DNA of 64,000 bases from CAUPWF01 sp964367905 (GCA_964367905.1 CAYIZP010000009.1:18556-82555); one strand, 5' to 3'; positions 43,927 to 52,745 are shown, numbered from the stretch's first letter. The notes: generated from the sequence alone by a model not told the origin. A program made the numbers and translations.

Positions 43927-44928
43927 TTAAAATACGACTGTTTTCCTCTTTCTCGCAATTGCAAGTGTAGCATCTCTTCCACTTACCTTTTCTTGCAATA
44001 ACTCACCTAGTTCACTCCCTAGTATCGCTGCACACTCTGATATATTTGGATTTTTTTCTTCCATATCACCTTTTGGCAGTAGATTCGTAGCGTTGAGCAA
44101 TTCTTTCTTACTATATCCAAGAATCGGAACTTTAAACTTTCTAGAGAATTCTAACAAAGCGGTTTCTTCTTGACGTTCATCAATGGTTGCAATTCCTTGG
44201 ATTTGAATCATGTCCATCTTCCAACTATCCATCGCATAAAATACTAACTCTTCGATATTCTCATAGGAAACTCCTTCACGCATCCCCATTCCAATCACAT
44301 ATTGATTGCGGATCGCAATTTGCTGTGAATGCCAAGACGCCTCTTTCATATCCTTACACACCACTAGCCCCGTAGGAACTTCTCCTTGAATTTCATAATC
44401 ACTATAAAATCCAATTTGTTGCCCCTCTAATACGGAAGCAGTAATCATGCGAGCCTGTAATACACTTCCAATTTCCATATTATTATCTTCTGCAAATTTT
44501 GTGATGGAAAACTTCTTTCTCGTCTCTTCTGGTGTAGTATAAATCTCTTCCACTTCTAAAACCTTCGAAAGTTTACTTGCGAGCAGATTTCCATTTCCTA
44601 TGTGATTGCCTAACATCGGAATCACATATCTTCCTTCTCCATCCACCACTAAAACCGTAGGATCCTTCATCTTATCTGTAATCCGCTCTGCCACCATTCG
44701 CATCACAGCATCTGTACTTGCAATAAAAACAAAATAATTCGCATGCTTCCAGTGTTCGTCTAACCACAACTTAATCTCCTTGAGATTTGTAAACAACTCT
44801 ACCTCCGCATCATTATTCTCTCCTTCGTATGAGATTGTCTCATATCCTATCTTAGTCAATGCCTGTACAACTTCTCTATTTATCTCAACATAATCTCTTG
44901 CAAAATTAATTACTGCTACTTGTTCCAT
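43927..44928 (-). CDS. cbiG: Cobalt-precorrin-5A hydrolase CbiG
   Basis: Opens the delta-lactone of cobalt-precorrin-5A in anaerobic cobalamin synthesis. 333 residues from ATG 44928 (MEQVAVINF); a frame extending to 44964 runs through a structured repeat and is rejected. Parts: N-terminal Rossmann-like domain (about 1-110), core with VLVVDGEGRYVIPMLGNHIG (about 90-110; GGNxLA-like GNLLASKLS), and the C-terminal CbiG_C domain with VIGMGMREGVSYENIEELV (about 210) and ATIDERQEETALLEFSRKF. No other cobalamin gene is in the window. Confidence 0.92.
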   Translation of the reverse strand: MEQVAVINFARDYVEINREVVQALTKIGYETISYEGENNDAEVELFTNLKEIKLWLDEHWKHANYFVFIASTDAVMRMVAERITDKMKDPTVLVVDGEGRYVIPMLGNHIGNGNLLASKLSKVLEVEEIYTTPEETRKKFSITKFAEDNNMEIGSVLQARMITASVLEGQQIGFYSDYEIQGEVPTGLVVCKDMKEASWHSQQIAIRNQYVIGMGMREGVSYENIEELVFYAMDSWKMDMIQIQGIATIDERQEETALLEFSRKFKVPILGYSKKELLNATNLLPKGDMEEKNPNISECAAILGSELGELLQEKVSGRDATLAIARKRKTVVF

Positions 44929-44959
44929 ATTTGTATAACCATCCCTTCTCTCACAGCCT

Positions 44960-45015
44960 GGCAACTTTGACCCAAAAGGGACAAATTGCCGTGTGAAAAA
45001 TTTTATTTTTCACAC
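44960..45015 (-). repeat. Structured repeat, copy 1 (before cbiG)
   Basis: Two hairpins in a row. On the minus strand: GTGTGAAAAA / TTTTTCACAC, then GGCAATTTGTCCC / GGGTCAAAGTTGCC with one bulge. Copy 2 is at 55923-55979 and has paired changes that keep both stems. It lies between the aldo/keto reductase stop and the cbiG start. Confidence 0.75.
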
Positions 45016-45023
45016 TACCTTCC

Positions 45024-46034
45024 TTATCTGATAAACGCTTTATAATCTTCCAAATTCTTTTTCAATAAATTCGGTATATCTAACCCATATGGACATCTCG
45101 ACTTACATGCATTGCATTCAATACATTCTTCAACCCGCATCATTCTCTTTTGTCCAGCTTCATTCGTCCAACTAGTACTCGGTGCCCTCCTGAGTAATAA
45201 TGACATTCTAGCACATGTCTGAATCTCTATTTTGGCTGGACATGGTGCACAGTATCCACAACCGCGACAAAATTCTCCAGCTAGATTGTGGATTTCGCTC
45301 TCCACAAATTCCTGCATCTCTGTTCCAAAAATTGGAGCCTTCACTTGATATTGCAAAAATTCATCTAATTCAGATTCTTTTTGAATCCCCCATATCGGCA
45401 GGACATTATCAAACTGATTTAAGAACGCATAGGCCACTTCACTATTAGTAATAAGACCTCCAGACAAAGCCTTCATACAAATAAATCCAATATTTTTTTC
45501 CTTACATAAATCTACTAATTCACGTTCCTTCTCTGAGGTCAAATAGCTAAACGGAAATTGAAGGGTTTCATACAATCCCGACATTACTGCCTCTTTTGCA
45601 ACATGCCATCTATGATTGGTAATCCCAATATGGCAAATCTTCCCTTCTTCTCTCGCCTTTAACATGGCCTCATAAAGTCCTGTTCCATCATCTGGTTTTG
45701 GACAAAAGGCTGGATTGTGAAATTGATAGATATCGATATAGTCGGTCTTCAAAAGCCTCAAACTAGTCTCCAAGTCTTCCCAAAAATTTTCTACGGTTGT
45801 GGCAGCCGTCTTCGTTGCAATGATAATCTTCTCACGAACATGAGAAAGCGCAAATCCAAGCTTCTCTTCACTATCTGAATAAGCCCTCGCTGTATCATAG
45901 AAATCAATGCCATTTTCATATGCCTTCTGTAATATTTCTTTTGTTTCTTCAAAACCAATGCGTTGAATCGGCAACGCACCAAATCCATTTTTATTTACCT
46001 TAAGATTTGTTCTTCCTAATCTAACATAATCCAT
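45024..46034 (-). CDS. Aldo/keto reductase with C-terminal 4Fe-4S ferredoxin domain
   Basis: 336 residues. TIM-barrel aldo/keto reductase part (1-240) starting MDYVRLGRTNLKVNKNGFG; catalytic Asp/Tyr in IDFYDTARAYSDSEEKLG (about 50), Lys in KIIIATKTAA and His in DIYQFHNPAF (about 106). The tail (about 245-330) adds ferredoxin-like cysteines CRGCGYCAPCPAKIEIQTC and CIECNACKSRCPYGL. This fusion is common in anaerobes and may couple reduction to ferredoxin. AGGAGG site. Stands 16 bases downstream of the ABC-2 permease gene. Confidence 0.93.
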   Translation of the reverse strand: MDYVRLGRTNLKVNKNGFGALPIQRIGFEETKEILQKAYENGIDFYDTARAYSDSEEKLGFALSHVREKIIIATKTAATTVENFWEDLETSLRLLKTDYIDIYQFHNPAFCPKPDDGTGLYEAMLKAREEGKICHIGITNHRWHVAKEAVMSGLYETLQFPFSYLTSEKERELVDLCKEKNIGFICMKALSGGLITNSEVAYAFLNQFDNVLPIWGIQKESELDEFLQYQVKAPIFGTEMQEFVESEIHNLAGEFCRGCGYCAPCPAKIEIQTCARMSLLLRRAPSTSWTNEAGQKRMMRVEECIECNACKSRCPYGLDIPNLLKKNLEDYKAFIR

Positions 46035-46049
46035 AAATCTATCCTCCTA

Positions 46050-46865
46050 TCAAATCTGCAAATCTCTCTTTTGATATGCTCTGCAACCAATAAAAAATGC
46101 CAATACATAAATCACCAAATATATAGCCAGTGCAATCACTGTATCTTCTTTCATTGCAATGACCTTTTGAATACTAAATGTAATAAACGGAGACAAATAC
46201 AATAACGCCTCGCCCTGCCCACCTAATAACTCGCCCAAATATCCTATCATATAACTAATGAGCACAATCCCACTGCCCACAGCTCCTGTTCCAATCTTTG
46301 GAGATACTCCAACAAGCATAAAGGAAATGGAACCAAAAAACAATGCTGTAAAGCTCGTAATTTTTGCAGCTGCCAAGATATCCATCAACACAAAAGTCTC
46401 ACCACCATTTATATAGCCACATACTATTGCAGACAAAACTGCTAACGTCAGTACAATGCCAACTCCTATCGTATAAGTAAGATATTTTGACACATAGATT
46501 TCCATCCTGCTTATAGCTAGTGAATTCAAAAATTCTATTGACTTTGATTTTTCCTCTTTCAAAATCAAACCCGAGGCAAATGTAGCTGCAAAAATCGATA
46601 CTGCAATTAAAACCAATGTATATATCATCCCAAAATAAGAATTGTAATTCGATAGTTCAGACATTTCATCCATTCCCACAAATTGCAATAGTTCCTGAGG
46701 CATCGCCTCAAATTTCATACTTACTACGTCCTGCATTGAAGAAAATAATATCATATATAAAGTCATAATGCAAAAAATCGCAACACCCCAGCCAATAATC
46801 GTTTTCCTAGTCACAAAAAGATTGAATCTAGTGAGTCGCAATACATTTCTTATGTCGAATTTCAA
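46050..46865 (-). CDS. ABC-2 type transporter permease
   Basis: 271 residues, six membrane helices with a larger extracytoplasmic loop after the first. Starts at a TTG (46865) behind AGGAGGG, three bases after the ATPase stop, so translation is coupled. Contains the LILKEEKSKSIEFLNSLAIS stretch (about 105) usual after the second helix in antibiotic/Na export permeases. Works with the ATPase upstream; substrate unknown. Confidence 0.9.
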   Translation of the reverse strand: MKFDIRNVLRLTRFNLFVTRKTIIGWGVAIFCIMTLYMILFSSMQDVVSMKFEAMPQELLQFVGMDEMSELSNYNSYFGMIYTLVLIAVSIFAATFASGLILKEEKSKSIEFLNSLAISRMEIYVSKYLTYTIGVGIVLTLAVLSAIVCGYINGGETFVLMDILAAAKITSFTALFFGSISFMLVGVSPKIGTGAVGSGIVLISYMIGYLGELLGGQGEALLYLSPFITFSIQKVIAMKEDTVIALAIYLVIYVLAFFIGCRAYQKRDLQI

Positions 46866-46868
46866 TTC

Positions 46869-47693
46869 CTAACCCTCCTTGTAGTAATCAATAAACTCAT
46901 CTTCTACTGTCTTTGTCTTAATCTCAAGATACTGTAATTGCATTGTAGATAGCCTTGCAATCAACGCATTGATATCTTCTTCTATTTCATAACAATAGGA
47001 TTCACCCTCCATAGTCGTATACGTCACAACCTGTTTTTGCTTGATCTTCACATCATCCATCTGGAAGAAATCCACCAACTCGCCATCTTTTATGATAGCC
47101 ACTTTATCACAATATTTCTCTACCTCGCTCAGATTATGACTCGATAAAAATATGGTTCTTCCTTTTGCCTTCTCTTTCAGCAATAATTCAAAAAACTTAT
47201 TCTGCATCAATGGGTCTAATCCATTTGTCGGCTCATCTAAAATCATCAACTCTGCATCTTTAAGAAACCCTTGAATCAGTGACACTTTTTTTCGATTTCC
47301 TAGACTCAACTCCATAATTTTCTTATTCAAGTCTAATTCAAAATACTCTGCCAATTCACATATTCTCTCCACAGGTATATCTGAAAAACCAATTGCAAAT
47401 CTCAACAATTTTTCACATGTAACATTTTCATAAAATGAGGCTTCACTAGGAATATAACTCACTCTACGCTTAATCTCTTTCTCATCCTTCTCGCTATCAA
47501 GCCCTAAAACTTTAATCTGACCATTTGTTGGATGTATCATATTTAAAATTGTCCGTAATGTGGTGCTTTTCCCAGCACCATTTTTCCCTACAAATCCCAC
47601 GATTTCACCTTTAGAAATCGATAAGTCTAAATCAGAGACCGCAGTAAATTGACCATATTTTTTTGTGAAATTCTGTAGTTCTATCGCTGACAT
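46869..47693 (-). CDS. ABC transporter ATPase (ABC-2 partner)
   Basis: 274 residues from ATG 47693 (MSAIELQNFTKKYG), placed by AGGGGGTGGGG just upstream. Walker A FVGKNGAGKSTTLRTILNMI (about 36), signature LSLGNRKKVSLIQGFL (about 133), Walker B LMILDEPTNGLDPLM, H-loop FLSSHNLSEVEKYCD. The C-terminal 60 residues form a DUF4162-like accessory region. Preceded by tRNA-Thr and its terminator, followed by the permease gene. Confidence 0.95.
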   Translation of the reverse strand: MSAIELQNFTKKYGQFTAVSDLDLSISKGEIVGFVGKNGAGKSTTLRTILNMIHPTNGQIKVLGLDSEKDEKEIKRRVSYIPSEASFYENVTCEKLLRFAIGFSDIPVERICELAEYFELDLNKKIMELSLGNRKKVSLIQGFLKDAELMILDEPTNGLDPLMQNKFFELLLKEKAKGRTIFLSSHNLSEVEKYCDKVAIIKDGELVDFFQMDDVKIKQKQVVTYTTMEGESYCYEIEEDINALIARLSTMQLQYLEIKTKTVEDEFIDYYKEG

Positions 47694-47718
47694 TTCCCCA
47701 CCCCCTAATCTATTTAAC

Positions 47719-47755
47719 AAAAATGATGAATTTCAAGAATGAAATCCATCATTTT
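47719..47755 (-). terminator. Terminator of tRNA-Thr
   Basis: AAAATGATG-ATTTCA and TGAAAT-CATCATTTT pair around a four-base loop with one mismatch; on the minus strand the stem ends in TTTTTGTT. It begins four bases after the tRNA 3' end. Confidence 0.85.
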
Positions 47756-47759
47756 ATAA

Positions 47760-47831
47760 GCTGAAAACCAGATTTGAACTGGCGACCCCTTCATTACGAG
47801 TGAAGTGCTCTACCGACTGAGCTATTTCAGC
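47760..47831 (-). tRNA. tRNA-Thr (CGT anticodon)
   Basis: 72 bases on the minus strand. All arms pair: acceptor GCTGAAA / TTTCAGC (7 bp), D arm GCTC / GAGC, anticodon arm CTTCA / TGAAG with loop CTCGTAA and anticodon CGT (threonine, ACG codons), T arm GCCAG / CTGGT with loop TTCAAAT. CCA is not encoded. Promoter upstream and terminator downstream show a single-gene unit. Confidence 0.97.
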
Positions 47832-47851
47832 ACACATATATCTCAAAGATT

Positions 47852-47879
47852 ATTATACTGAATTTTCCCATTATTTCAA
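47852..47879 (-). promoter_or_regulatory. Promoter of tRNA-Thr
   Basis: Minus-strand TTGAAA (47874-47879), 16-base spacer and exact TATAAT (47852-47857), about 20 bases before the mature tRNA. Confidence 0.75.
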
Positions 47880-47894
47880 GCACTTTTTGTTAAT

Positions 47895-48719
47895 TTACAT
47901 TTCTTTTTTTATTTCCACCGTCATATGATTATATGGAATTTCAATTCCTTCTTCATCAAAAGTAAGTTTTATGATTTCTAACATATCCCATTTAACCTGC
48001 CAATAATCCTCTGTCTTCACCCAAGTCTTGCATCCGATTACTACCGAGCTCTCCGCCAACTCCTCTATCACAACAAATATATCGTGATCCTTTAGGATTT
48101 TGTCATTATCCATAATCAATGACATCAAAACCTCTTTTGCCTTTTTCAAATCCGCATCATAAGCAATATCAATCTTCAAATCCAATCGACGATGTTCTTG
48201 GTTTGTCATATTTGTCAAGCTATTATTCGCTAAACTTCCGTTCGGAAGTATAATAATTTTATTATCAACTGTCTTTAGTTTTGTATAAAAAATCTGTATT
48301 TCATGAACAGTTCCTTCGTTCTTGTTATTATCCTCAATGATATAATCACCTACAACAAATGGTTTTAGCAATAGGATTAAAACTCCTCCTGCAAGATTAG
48401 ACAAACTCCCTTGTAGCGCCAAACCAATTGCAACACCAGCCGATGCTAACAACGCTGCGATTGATGTCGGTTGTAACCCAAATTGTGCCGCTATGATTAC
48501 TAGTAGCAACATAAATAAAGTCGCTTTCAAAAATGAATCTATAAATTGAATCGCGCCTGCGTCTGCATTCGAGCGCTCTAATCCTTTTTTTACAAATTTT
48601 CTTATCCATTTTATGATATATTTCCCAATAAAAAAAGCAACAAAGGCAAATACCACATTCAGACCAAAGCTAATAATCTGAGGTAGGTTTGTTTCAATTA
48701 ATTTCATTAGTTCTTCCAT
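47895..48719 (-). CDS. mscS: Small-conductance mechanosensitive channel (MscS family)
   Basis: 274 residues. Three membrane helices (about 12-35, 60-82, 85-110), the third being the pore lining helix with ASAGVAIGLALQGSLSNLAGG (Gly/Ala packing, about 89-109), then the cytoplasmic beta and alpha/beta vestibule: VGDYIIEDNNKNEGTVHEIQ, DNKIIILPNGSLANNSLTN and IPYNHMTVEI at the end. Releases solutes on osmotic downshock. Only weak ribosome site (GAAAAAG). Confidence 0.95.
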   Translation of the reverse strand: MEELMKLIETNLPQIISFGLNVVFAFVAFFIGKYIIKWIRKFVKKGLERSNADAGAIQFIDSFLKATLFMLLLVIIAAQFGLQPTSIAALLASAGVAIGLALQGSLSNLAGGVLILLLKPFVVGDYIIEDNNKNEGTVHEIQIFYTKLKTVDNKIIILPNGSLANNSLTNMTNQEHRRLDLKIDIAYDADLKKAKEVLMSLIMDNDKILKDHDIFVVIEELAESSVVIGCKTWVKTEDYWQVKWDMLEIIKLTFDEEGIEIPYNHMTVEIKKEM

Positions 48720-48748
48720 ACTTTTTCTCCAATTCCGTACACTTTCTA

Positions 48749-49594
48749 TTATTTTAATGATAAAAATGCACCCAAATTTCCTCTCTTACCTTTGGACGCC
48801 CTATGCGAGAACATCAACTCGCTATTACAGCGCGTACAAAGGTTCGCTATCGTCAAATTTTCTTTTTTGATTCCACTCTCTCGCAAAATAATTTCATTTG
48901 CTCTCCACAAGTTCAACTGAAACTTATCATCTGATTTTTCGTAGAAGAGACTCTCCCAGTGTTCTTGCGCAAAACTCGCCTTGAATTCTTCCACGACATC
49001 TCTACTCACTTCATAACAATCCTGGCAAATAGAAGGACCTATCGCCACAACCATATTCCTCGGATCACAGCCAAACATATCTTGCATCCTTTCAATCGTG
49101 ACTTGACCGATTTTTCCAACCGTACCTCTCCATCCTGAATGGCTGAGTGCAATCACTTTCTTCACTGGATCCAAGAAAAATAAAGGTACACAATCCGCAT
49201 AGAAGGTAACCAGACACAATTCTGGAACGTTAGTAATCATACCATCTACATCTTCATACCTATTTTCCTTTGTAATTCCATTCCCCGCATCCGCTTCTGT
49301 CACGACCACAACATTTGTAGTATGAGTCTGCTTTGATAACACCATGTTCTCTTTTAATACACCTAATGCTCTTGCCATTCTCTGAAAGTTTTCCTGTACA
49401 TGATGGATTTCATCATTTCTAGCCATCCCTAGATTCATAGAAGAAAATATCCCTTCACTCACTCCACCAATCCGTGTAGAAAATCCATGTCGCACCATAT
49501 TGCTCTCATGCAACTGCGGAAATTCCAGATATACAACTGGAAGAGATTCTACAACCTTCATCCCTTTATCGTTCTTATGAAATTTAAACTCCAT
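48749..49594 (-). CDS. pgeF: Peptidoglycan editing factor PgeF (YfiH, laccase-like)
   Basis: 281 residues of the multi-copper-polyphenol-oxidase-like family DUF152, shown in E. coli to remove mis-incorporated serine in peptidoglycan precursors and also reported as a purine nucleoside hydrolase. Active-site elements: VLSKQTHTTNVVVV, DGMITNVPELCLVTFYADCVP (Cys), LSHSGWRGTVGKI (His) and IGPSICQDCYEVS. First gene after the yraN-lepB cluster going downstream. GATGGG/GATG-rich site before the ATG. Confidence 0.94.
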   Translation of the reverse strand: MEFKFHKNDKGMKVVESLPVVYLEFPQLHESNMVRHGFSTRIGGVSEGIFSSMNLGMARNDEIHHVQENFQRMARALGVLKENMVLSKQTHTTNVVVVTEADAGNGITKENRYEDVDGMITNVPELCLVTFYADCVPLFFLDPVKKVIALSHSGWRGTVGKIGQVTIERMQDMFGCDPRNMVVAIGPSICQDCYEVSRDVVEEFKASFAQEHWESLFYEKSDDKFQLNLWRANEIILRESGIKKENLTIANLCTRCNSELMFSHRASKGKRGNLGAFLSLK

Positions 49595-49622
49595 CTTTCA
49601 TCCCCATCTCTCTTCTTAGAAA

Positions 49623-49973
49623 CTAGTATACATAGGGGAATGCATCTTCGATATGTGTAATCTCTGTATCTAGGATTCCAATTACATCGAATCTACATTC
49701 AATATCTGACAAATAATTTTCTTGCATATACCAACTCGCACAACGCGAGATAATCCTCTGTTTCTTCGCATGAATTGCTTCTAACGGATCACCATTATCC
49801 AAATTCGCACGAAACTTCACCTCACAAAAAATTAATACATCTTGTTTTTTTGCAATCAAATCAATTTCGCCTAATTTACAACGATAATTCGTCGCCACAA
49901 TTATATATCCTTTGTCGTTTAGATACTCACATGCAATTTTTTCGTATTCACTTCCGATTTGGCGTTTATTCAT
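49623..49973 (-). CDS. YraN family (UPF0102) putative endonuclease-fold protein
   Basis: 116 residues with the restriction-endonuclease-like core: IGSEYEKIACEYLNDKGY, YRCKLGEIDLIAKKQDVLIF and CEVKFRANLDNGDP (the D-ExK pattern), then the basic AIHAKKQRIISRCASWYM helix. Function not proven. Its start overlaps the rnhB stop by eight bases, the usual arrangement in Firmicutes. Confidence 0.93.
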   Translation of the reverse strand: MNKRQIGSEYEKIACEYLNDKGYIIVATNYRCKLGEIDLIAKKQDVLIFCEVKFRANLDNGDPLEAIHAKKQRIISRCASWYMQENYLSDIECRFDVIGILDTEITHIEDAFPYVY

Positions 49974-50739
49974 TCATATGCTCCAAGTATTTTTTTATAA
50001 ATGAACGTCTGTGAATCTGACACGGTCCTATTTCACGCAGTGCAGCAGCATGGGACGCAGACTCATATCCTTTATTTCCTGCAAATCCATATCCTGGAAA
50101 TCCCACATCATACTCCTCCATCATTCGATCACGTGTAACCTTCGCAATAATGCTTGCAGCTGCGATAGAAACACTATTAGCATCTCCTTTGATGATTGGA
50201 ACTTGCTGAATCTCTATCCCTGGTATTGTCACTGCATCATTCAATAAAATCTCTGGCTTTACATTTAAATTTGAAATTGCTAATTTCATCGCTTCATAGG
50301 TAGCTTGCAAGATATTGATTTCATCAATTCTCTTCCAACTTACAACACCAATCCCCGTAGCAATAGCCTTTTCCATGATCTCATCATATAATAACTCTCT
50401 TTTCTTCTGTGACAATTTTTTAGAGTCATTCAGATAGAGAATCTCGCAATCCTTCGACAAAATAACCGCCCCAGCGACCACTGGTCCTGCAATCGGTCCT
50501 CTTCCCACTTCATCAATTCCACAAATATAAGCATATTGGTTATATTGATTCTCATATCTCTTCATCTGAAGCAATCGTTCTCTTTCAACTCGCAGCACCT
50601 CTATCTTTTTTCTAGCCTGATTGACAATTGTGATGACTCCTGCTCTACTATCTTCTTGATGATCCTCAATAAATTCATGCAATTCCTCCTGTGGATATTT
50701 CAAATATTCGCTCTTTATCTCTGTAATGCTTTTATTCAT
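49966..50739 (-). CDS. rnhB: Ribonuclease HII
   Basis: Removes ribonucleotides and RNA primers from DNA. 257 residues, with an N-terminal extension of about 70 residues (helical, charged) typical of Gram-positive RNase HII. Catalytic acidic residues in YICGIDEVGRGPIAGPVV (D-E-, about 74), ILLNDAVTIPG and SVSIAAASIIAKVTRDRMM (about 196). Ends overlap lepB (8 bases) and yraN, one translational unit. Confidence 0.97.
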   Translation of the reverse strand: MNKSITEIKSEYLKYPQEELHEFIEDHQEDSRAGVITIVNQARKKIEVLRVERERLLQMKRYENQYNQYAYICGIDEVGRGPIAGPVVAGAVILSKDCEILYLNDSKKLSQKKRELLYDEIMEKAIATGIGVVSWKRIDEINILQATYEAMKLAISNLNVKPEILLNDAVTIPGIEIQQVPIIKGDANSVSIAAASIIAKVTRDRMMEEYDVGFPGYGFAGNKGYESASHAAALREIGPCQIHRRSFIKKYLEHMNE

Positions 50740-51358
50740 TTTCTACCACTCCAAAATCATTAAATGGCCAGATTCGTAACCAAGCTTGCCCCTCAATATT
50801 ATTTCTTCTTATGTTCCCCACGTCGACAGAACGGCTATCTGAACTATGATTTCGATTGTCACCCAGAACAAAGTACTCCCCTGGTCCTAGTAGAATTGGC
50901 TCATGGGCTAATCCAGCATTTGCAATCACCTCTTTACCATAAACATCTTCTTCTAAAAGCTCTCCATCGATATATACATATCCGTCAATGATTTGAACCG
51001 TTTCTCCTGGCAATCCTATAATTCGTTTAATATAAAACACATCCGTATCATGTTGATATGGAAATACGATAATATCAAATCTCTCAGGATCATTAAAATA
51101 ATATGTCACTTTCTCCACCAGTAAACTATCTTTATCGTGCAAAGTATTCTCCATCGATTCTCCACTTACATCGGTTCGAATCACAACAAATGTAGTAATT
51201 AAATACACCGATAAAATAATGATGCCGATATAGATAATCCATTCAAAAATACTCTTCACAATGTTGTTAGAATTATTCTTATTTCTTATATTTCTATTGT
51301 TTTTTCGTCCATCATCTTGATGGTCGTTCCAATCATTATAATCCACTCTAATACCCAT
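50732..51358 (-). CDS. lepB: Signal peptidase I
   Basis: Cuts signal peptides on the outer face of the membrane. 208 residues: short Asn/Lys-rich cytoplasmic N-terminus (about 1-32), single membrane helix (about 35-57), catalytic Ser in TDVSGESMENTLHDKD (about 78) and Lys in VFYIKRIIGLPGETVQI (about 120), final GDNRNHSSDSRSVG-like box (FVLGDNRNHSSDSRSVDVG). Upstream of rnhB, downstream of rbgA, the usual clostridial order rplS-rbgA-lepB-rnhB. Confidence 0.97.
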   Translation of the reverse strand: MGIRVDYNDWNDHQDDGRKNNRNIRNKNNSNNIVKSIFEWIIYIGIIILSVYLITTFVVIRTDVSGESMENTLHDKDSLLVEKVTYYFNDPERFDIIVFPYQHDTDVFYIKRIIGLPGETVQIIDGYVYIDGELLEEDVYGKEVIANAGLAHEPILLGPGEYFVLGDNRNHSSDSRSVDVGNIRRNNIEGQAWLRIWPFNDFGVVENE

Positions 51359-51375
51359 AAGTCCCTTCTCCTGCG

Positions 51376-52224
51376 CTAATATTCCTTGGGATATTCCAAC
51401 GTCAATCTACCCAAACGCCCATTTTTAAAATCATCAATAAATAATTGTGCGGCTTTTTGAATATCCAACTCATTCCCTCTCAACAGACAATGCCTTACTT
51501 TTGCAATATTTTGCAGGGTTTCATATGGATCCTCATATTCAATGATGCCATATTTTTCTGCTAGTCTTCCATTATATGCTACTGTTAAAAACTTTATCAT
51601 CTCAATAGCCAATTCATCAATCTGAAGAATCTCTTCTTTTATCGAACCGATGAATGCTAGTTTTTTCCCAACTTCCTGATCCTCAAATTTCGGCCATAGT
51701 ATTCCTGGTGTATCGAGCAATTCTACTTGCTTATTCAACCGAATCCACTGTTTCCCTTTTGTAACACCTGGCTTATTGCCTGTTTGTGTACATGCTCTTC
51801 CAGCTAATGAGTTTATAAATGTAGATTTCCCAACATTAGGAATTCCTACTACCATCGCGCGAATAGGACGATTTAAGATACCTTTTTTTCTATCGCGCTC
51901 AATTTTTTCTTTACATGCTTCTTGAACAATTCCCTGTATGGACTTTATTCCATTACCATTCCTTGCATTTATCTTCACAACAGAGTAGCCCTTGTCACGA
52001 AAGAAATTCATCCATTCTTCGTTCCAACGGTCTTCTGACAAATCCGACTTATTTAATAAGATTAATCTCGCCTTGCTCTTCCCGATTTCATCGATATCTG
52101 GATTCCTACTGCTCATAGGAACTCTTGCATCGACTAATTCAATAATAAGATCGATTAACTTAATATTTTCCTGCATCATTCTCTTTGCTTTGGTCATGTG
52201 ACCCGGATACCATTGAAAATGCAT
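51376..52224 (-). CDS. rbgA: Ribosome biogenesis GTPase RbgA (YlqF)
   Basis: Needed for late assembly of the 50S subunit. 282 residues with the circularly permuted GTPase order: G4 LILLNKSDLS (about 53) comes before G1 VVGIPNVGKSTFINSLAGRA (about 124) and G3 LLDTPGILWPKF (about 172). Starts MHFQWYPGHMTKAKRMM, the family signature. C-terminal ANTAR-like RNA-binding part. Separated from rplS by a strong terminator. Confidence 0.97.
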   Translation of the reverse strand: MHFQWYPGHMTKAKRMMQENIKLIDLIIELVDARVPMSSRNPDIDEIGKSKARLILLNKSDLSEDRWNEEWMNFFRDKGYSVVKINARNGNGIKSIQGIVQEACKEKIERDRKKGILNRPIRAMVVGIPNVGKSTFINSLAGRACTQTGNKPGVTKGKQWIRLNKQVELLDTPGILWPKFEDQEVGKKLAFIGSIKEEILQIDELAIEMIKFLTVAYNGRLAEKYGIIEYEDPYETLQNIAKVRHCLLRGNELDIQKAAQLFIDDFKNGRLGRLTLEYPKEY

Positions 52225-52242
52225 TCTATACCTACTTTCATT

Positions 52243-52277
52243 AGAAAAAAGACAAATACATAACGTATTTGTCTTTT
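52243..52277 (-). terminator. Intrinsic terminator of rplS
   Basis: AAAAGACAAATAC and GTATTTGTCTTTT pair over 13 bp around a five-base loop, and the minus strand continues TTTTTTC. It lies nine bases past rplS and separates it from rbgA. Confidence 0.92.
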
Positions 52278-52285
52278 AATTGTTA

Positions 52286-52633
52286 TTATTTCACTAACTC
52301 TTTAACCTTAGCTCTCTTACCAACACGTCCACGTAAGTAGTTCAATTTTGCTCTTCTTACTTTACCGCGACGGATAACTTCTACTCTCTCAACGTTTGGT
52401 GAGTGTAGTGGCCAAGTCTTCTCTACTCCGATTCCGTTAGAGTTCTTTCTTACTGTGAATGTTGCTCTTGCACTTCCACCTTGCTTTTTAAGAACTGTTC
52501 CTTCGAAAACCTGAATTCTCTCTCTTGTTCCCTCTTTAATTCTGTTGTATACCTTTACAGTATCTCCAACACTAAATTGAGGTACGTCTTGTTTTAATTG
52601 TTCTGTTTCAATACTTTTAATAATATCGTTCAT
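52286..52633 (-). CDS. rplS: 50S ribosomal protein L19
   Basis: 115 residues, full length. QFSVGDTVKVYNRIKEGTRE, QVFEGTVLKKQGG, TFTVRKNSNGIGVEKTWPLH and the basic end RRAKLNYLRGRVGKRAKVKE are standard. AAGGAGG site. Lies at the end of the rpsP-khpA-rimM-trmD-rplS block. The 112-base gap to trmD may hold the Firmicutes L19 leader, which autoregulates rplS; I see no diagnostic structure. Confidence 0.98.
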   Translation of the reverse strand: MNDIIKSIETEQLKQDVPQFSVGDTVKVYNRIKEGTRERIQVFEGTVLKKQGGSARATFTVRKNSNGIGVEKTWPLHSPNVERVEVIRRGKVRRAKLNYLRGRVGKRAKVKELVK

Positions 52634-52745
52634 TGTGTGCCTCCTTATTCTTTGGACGTTCTTAATACATCATTTGTACCAGAGGACCATCTCTTTTCTT
52701 TCACAACTTAGTAATGATACCACAAACCACCTATTAATGCAAGCA
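52634..52745 (-). promoter_or_regulatory. rplS leader region
   Basis: A 112-base gap between trmD and rplS, about the size expected for a ribosomal leader. Short pairing words GGTGGTTTGTGG and CCAGAGGACC are present near its start, but I cannot fit the published L19 leader by eye. Confidence 0.3.

Noticed and set aside
44929..44964. N-terminal extension of cbiG
   Set aside because: It reads through the edge of a structured repeat and the natural start MEQVAVINF lies behind it.
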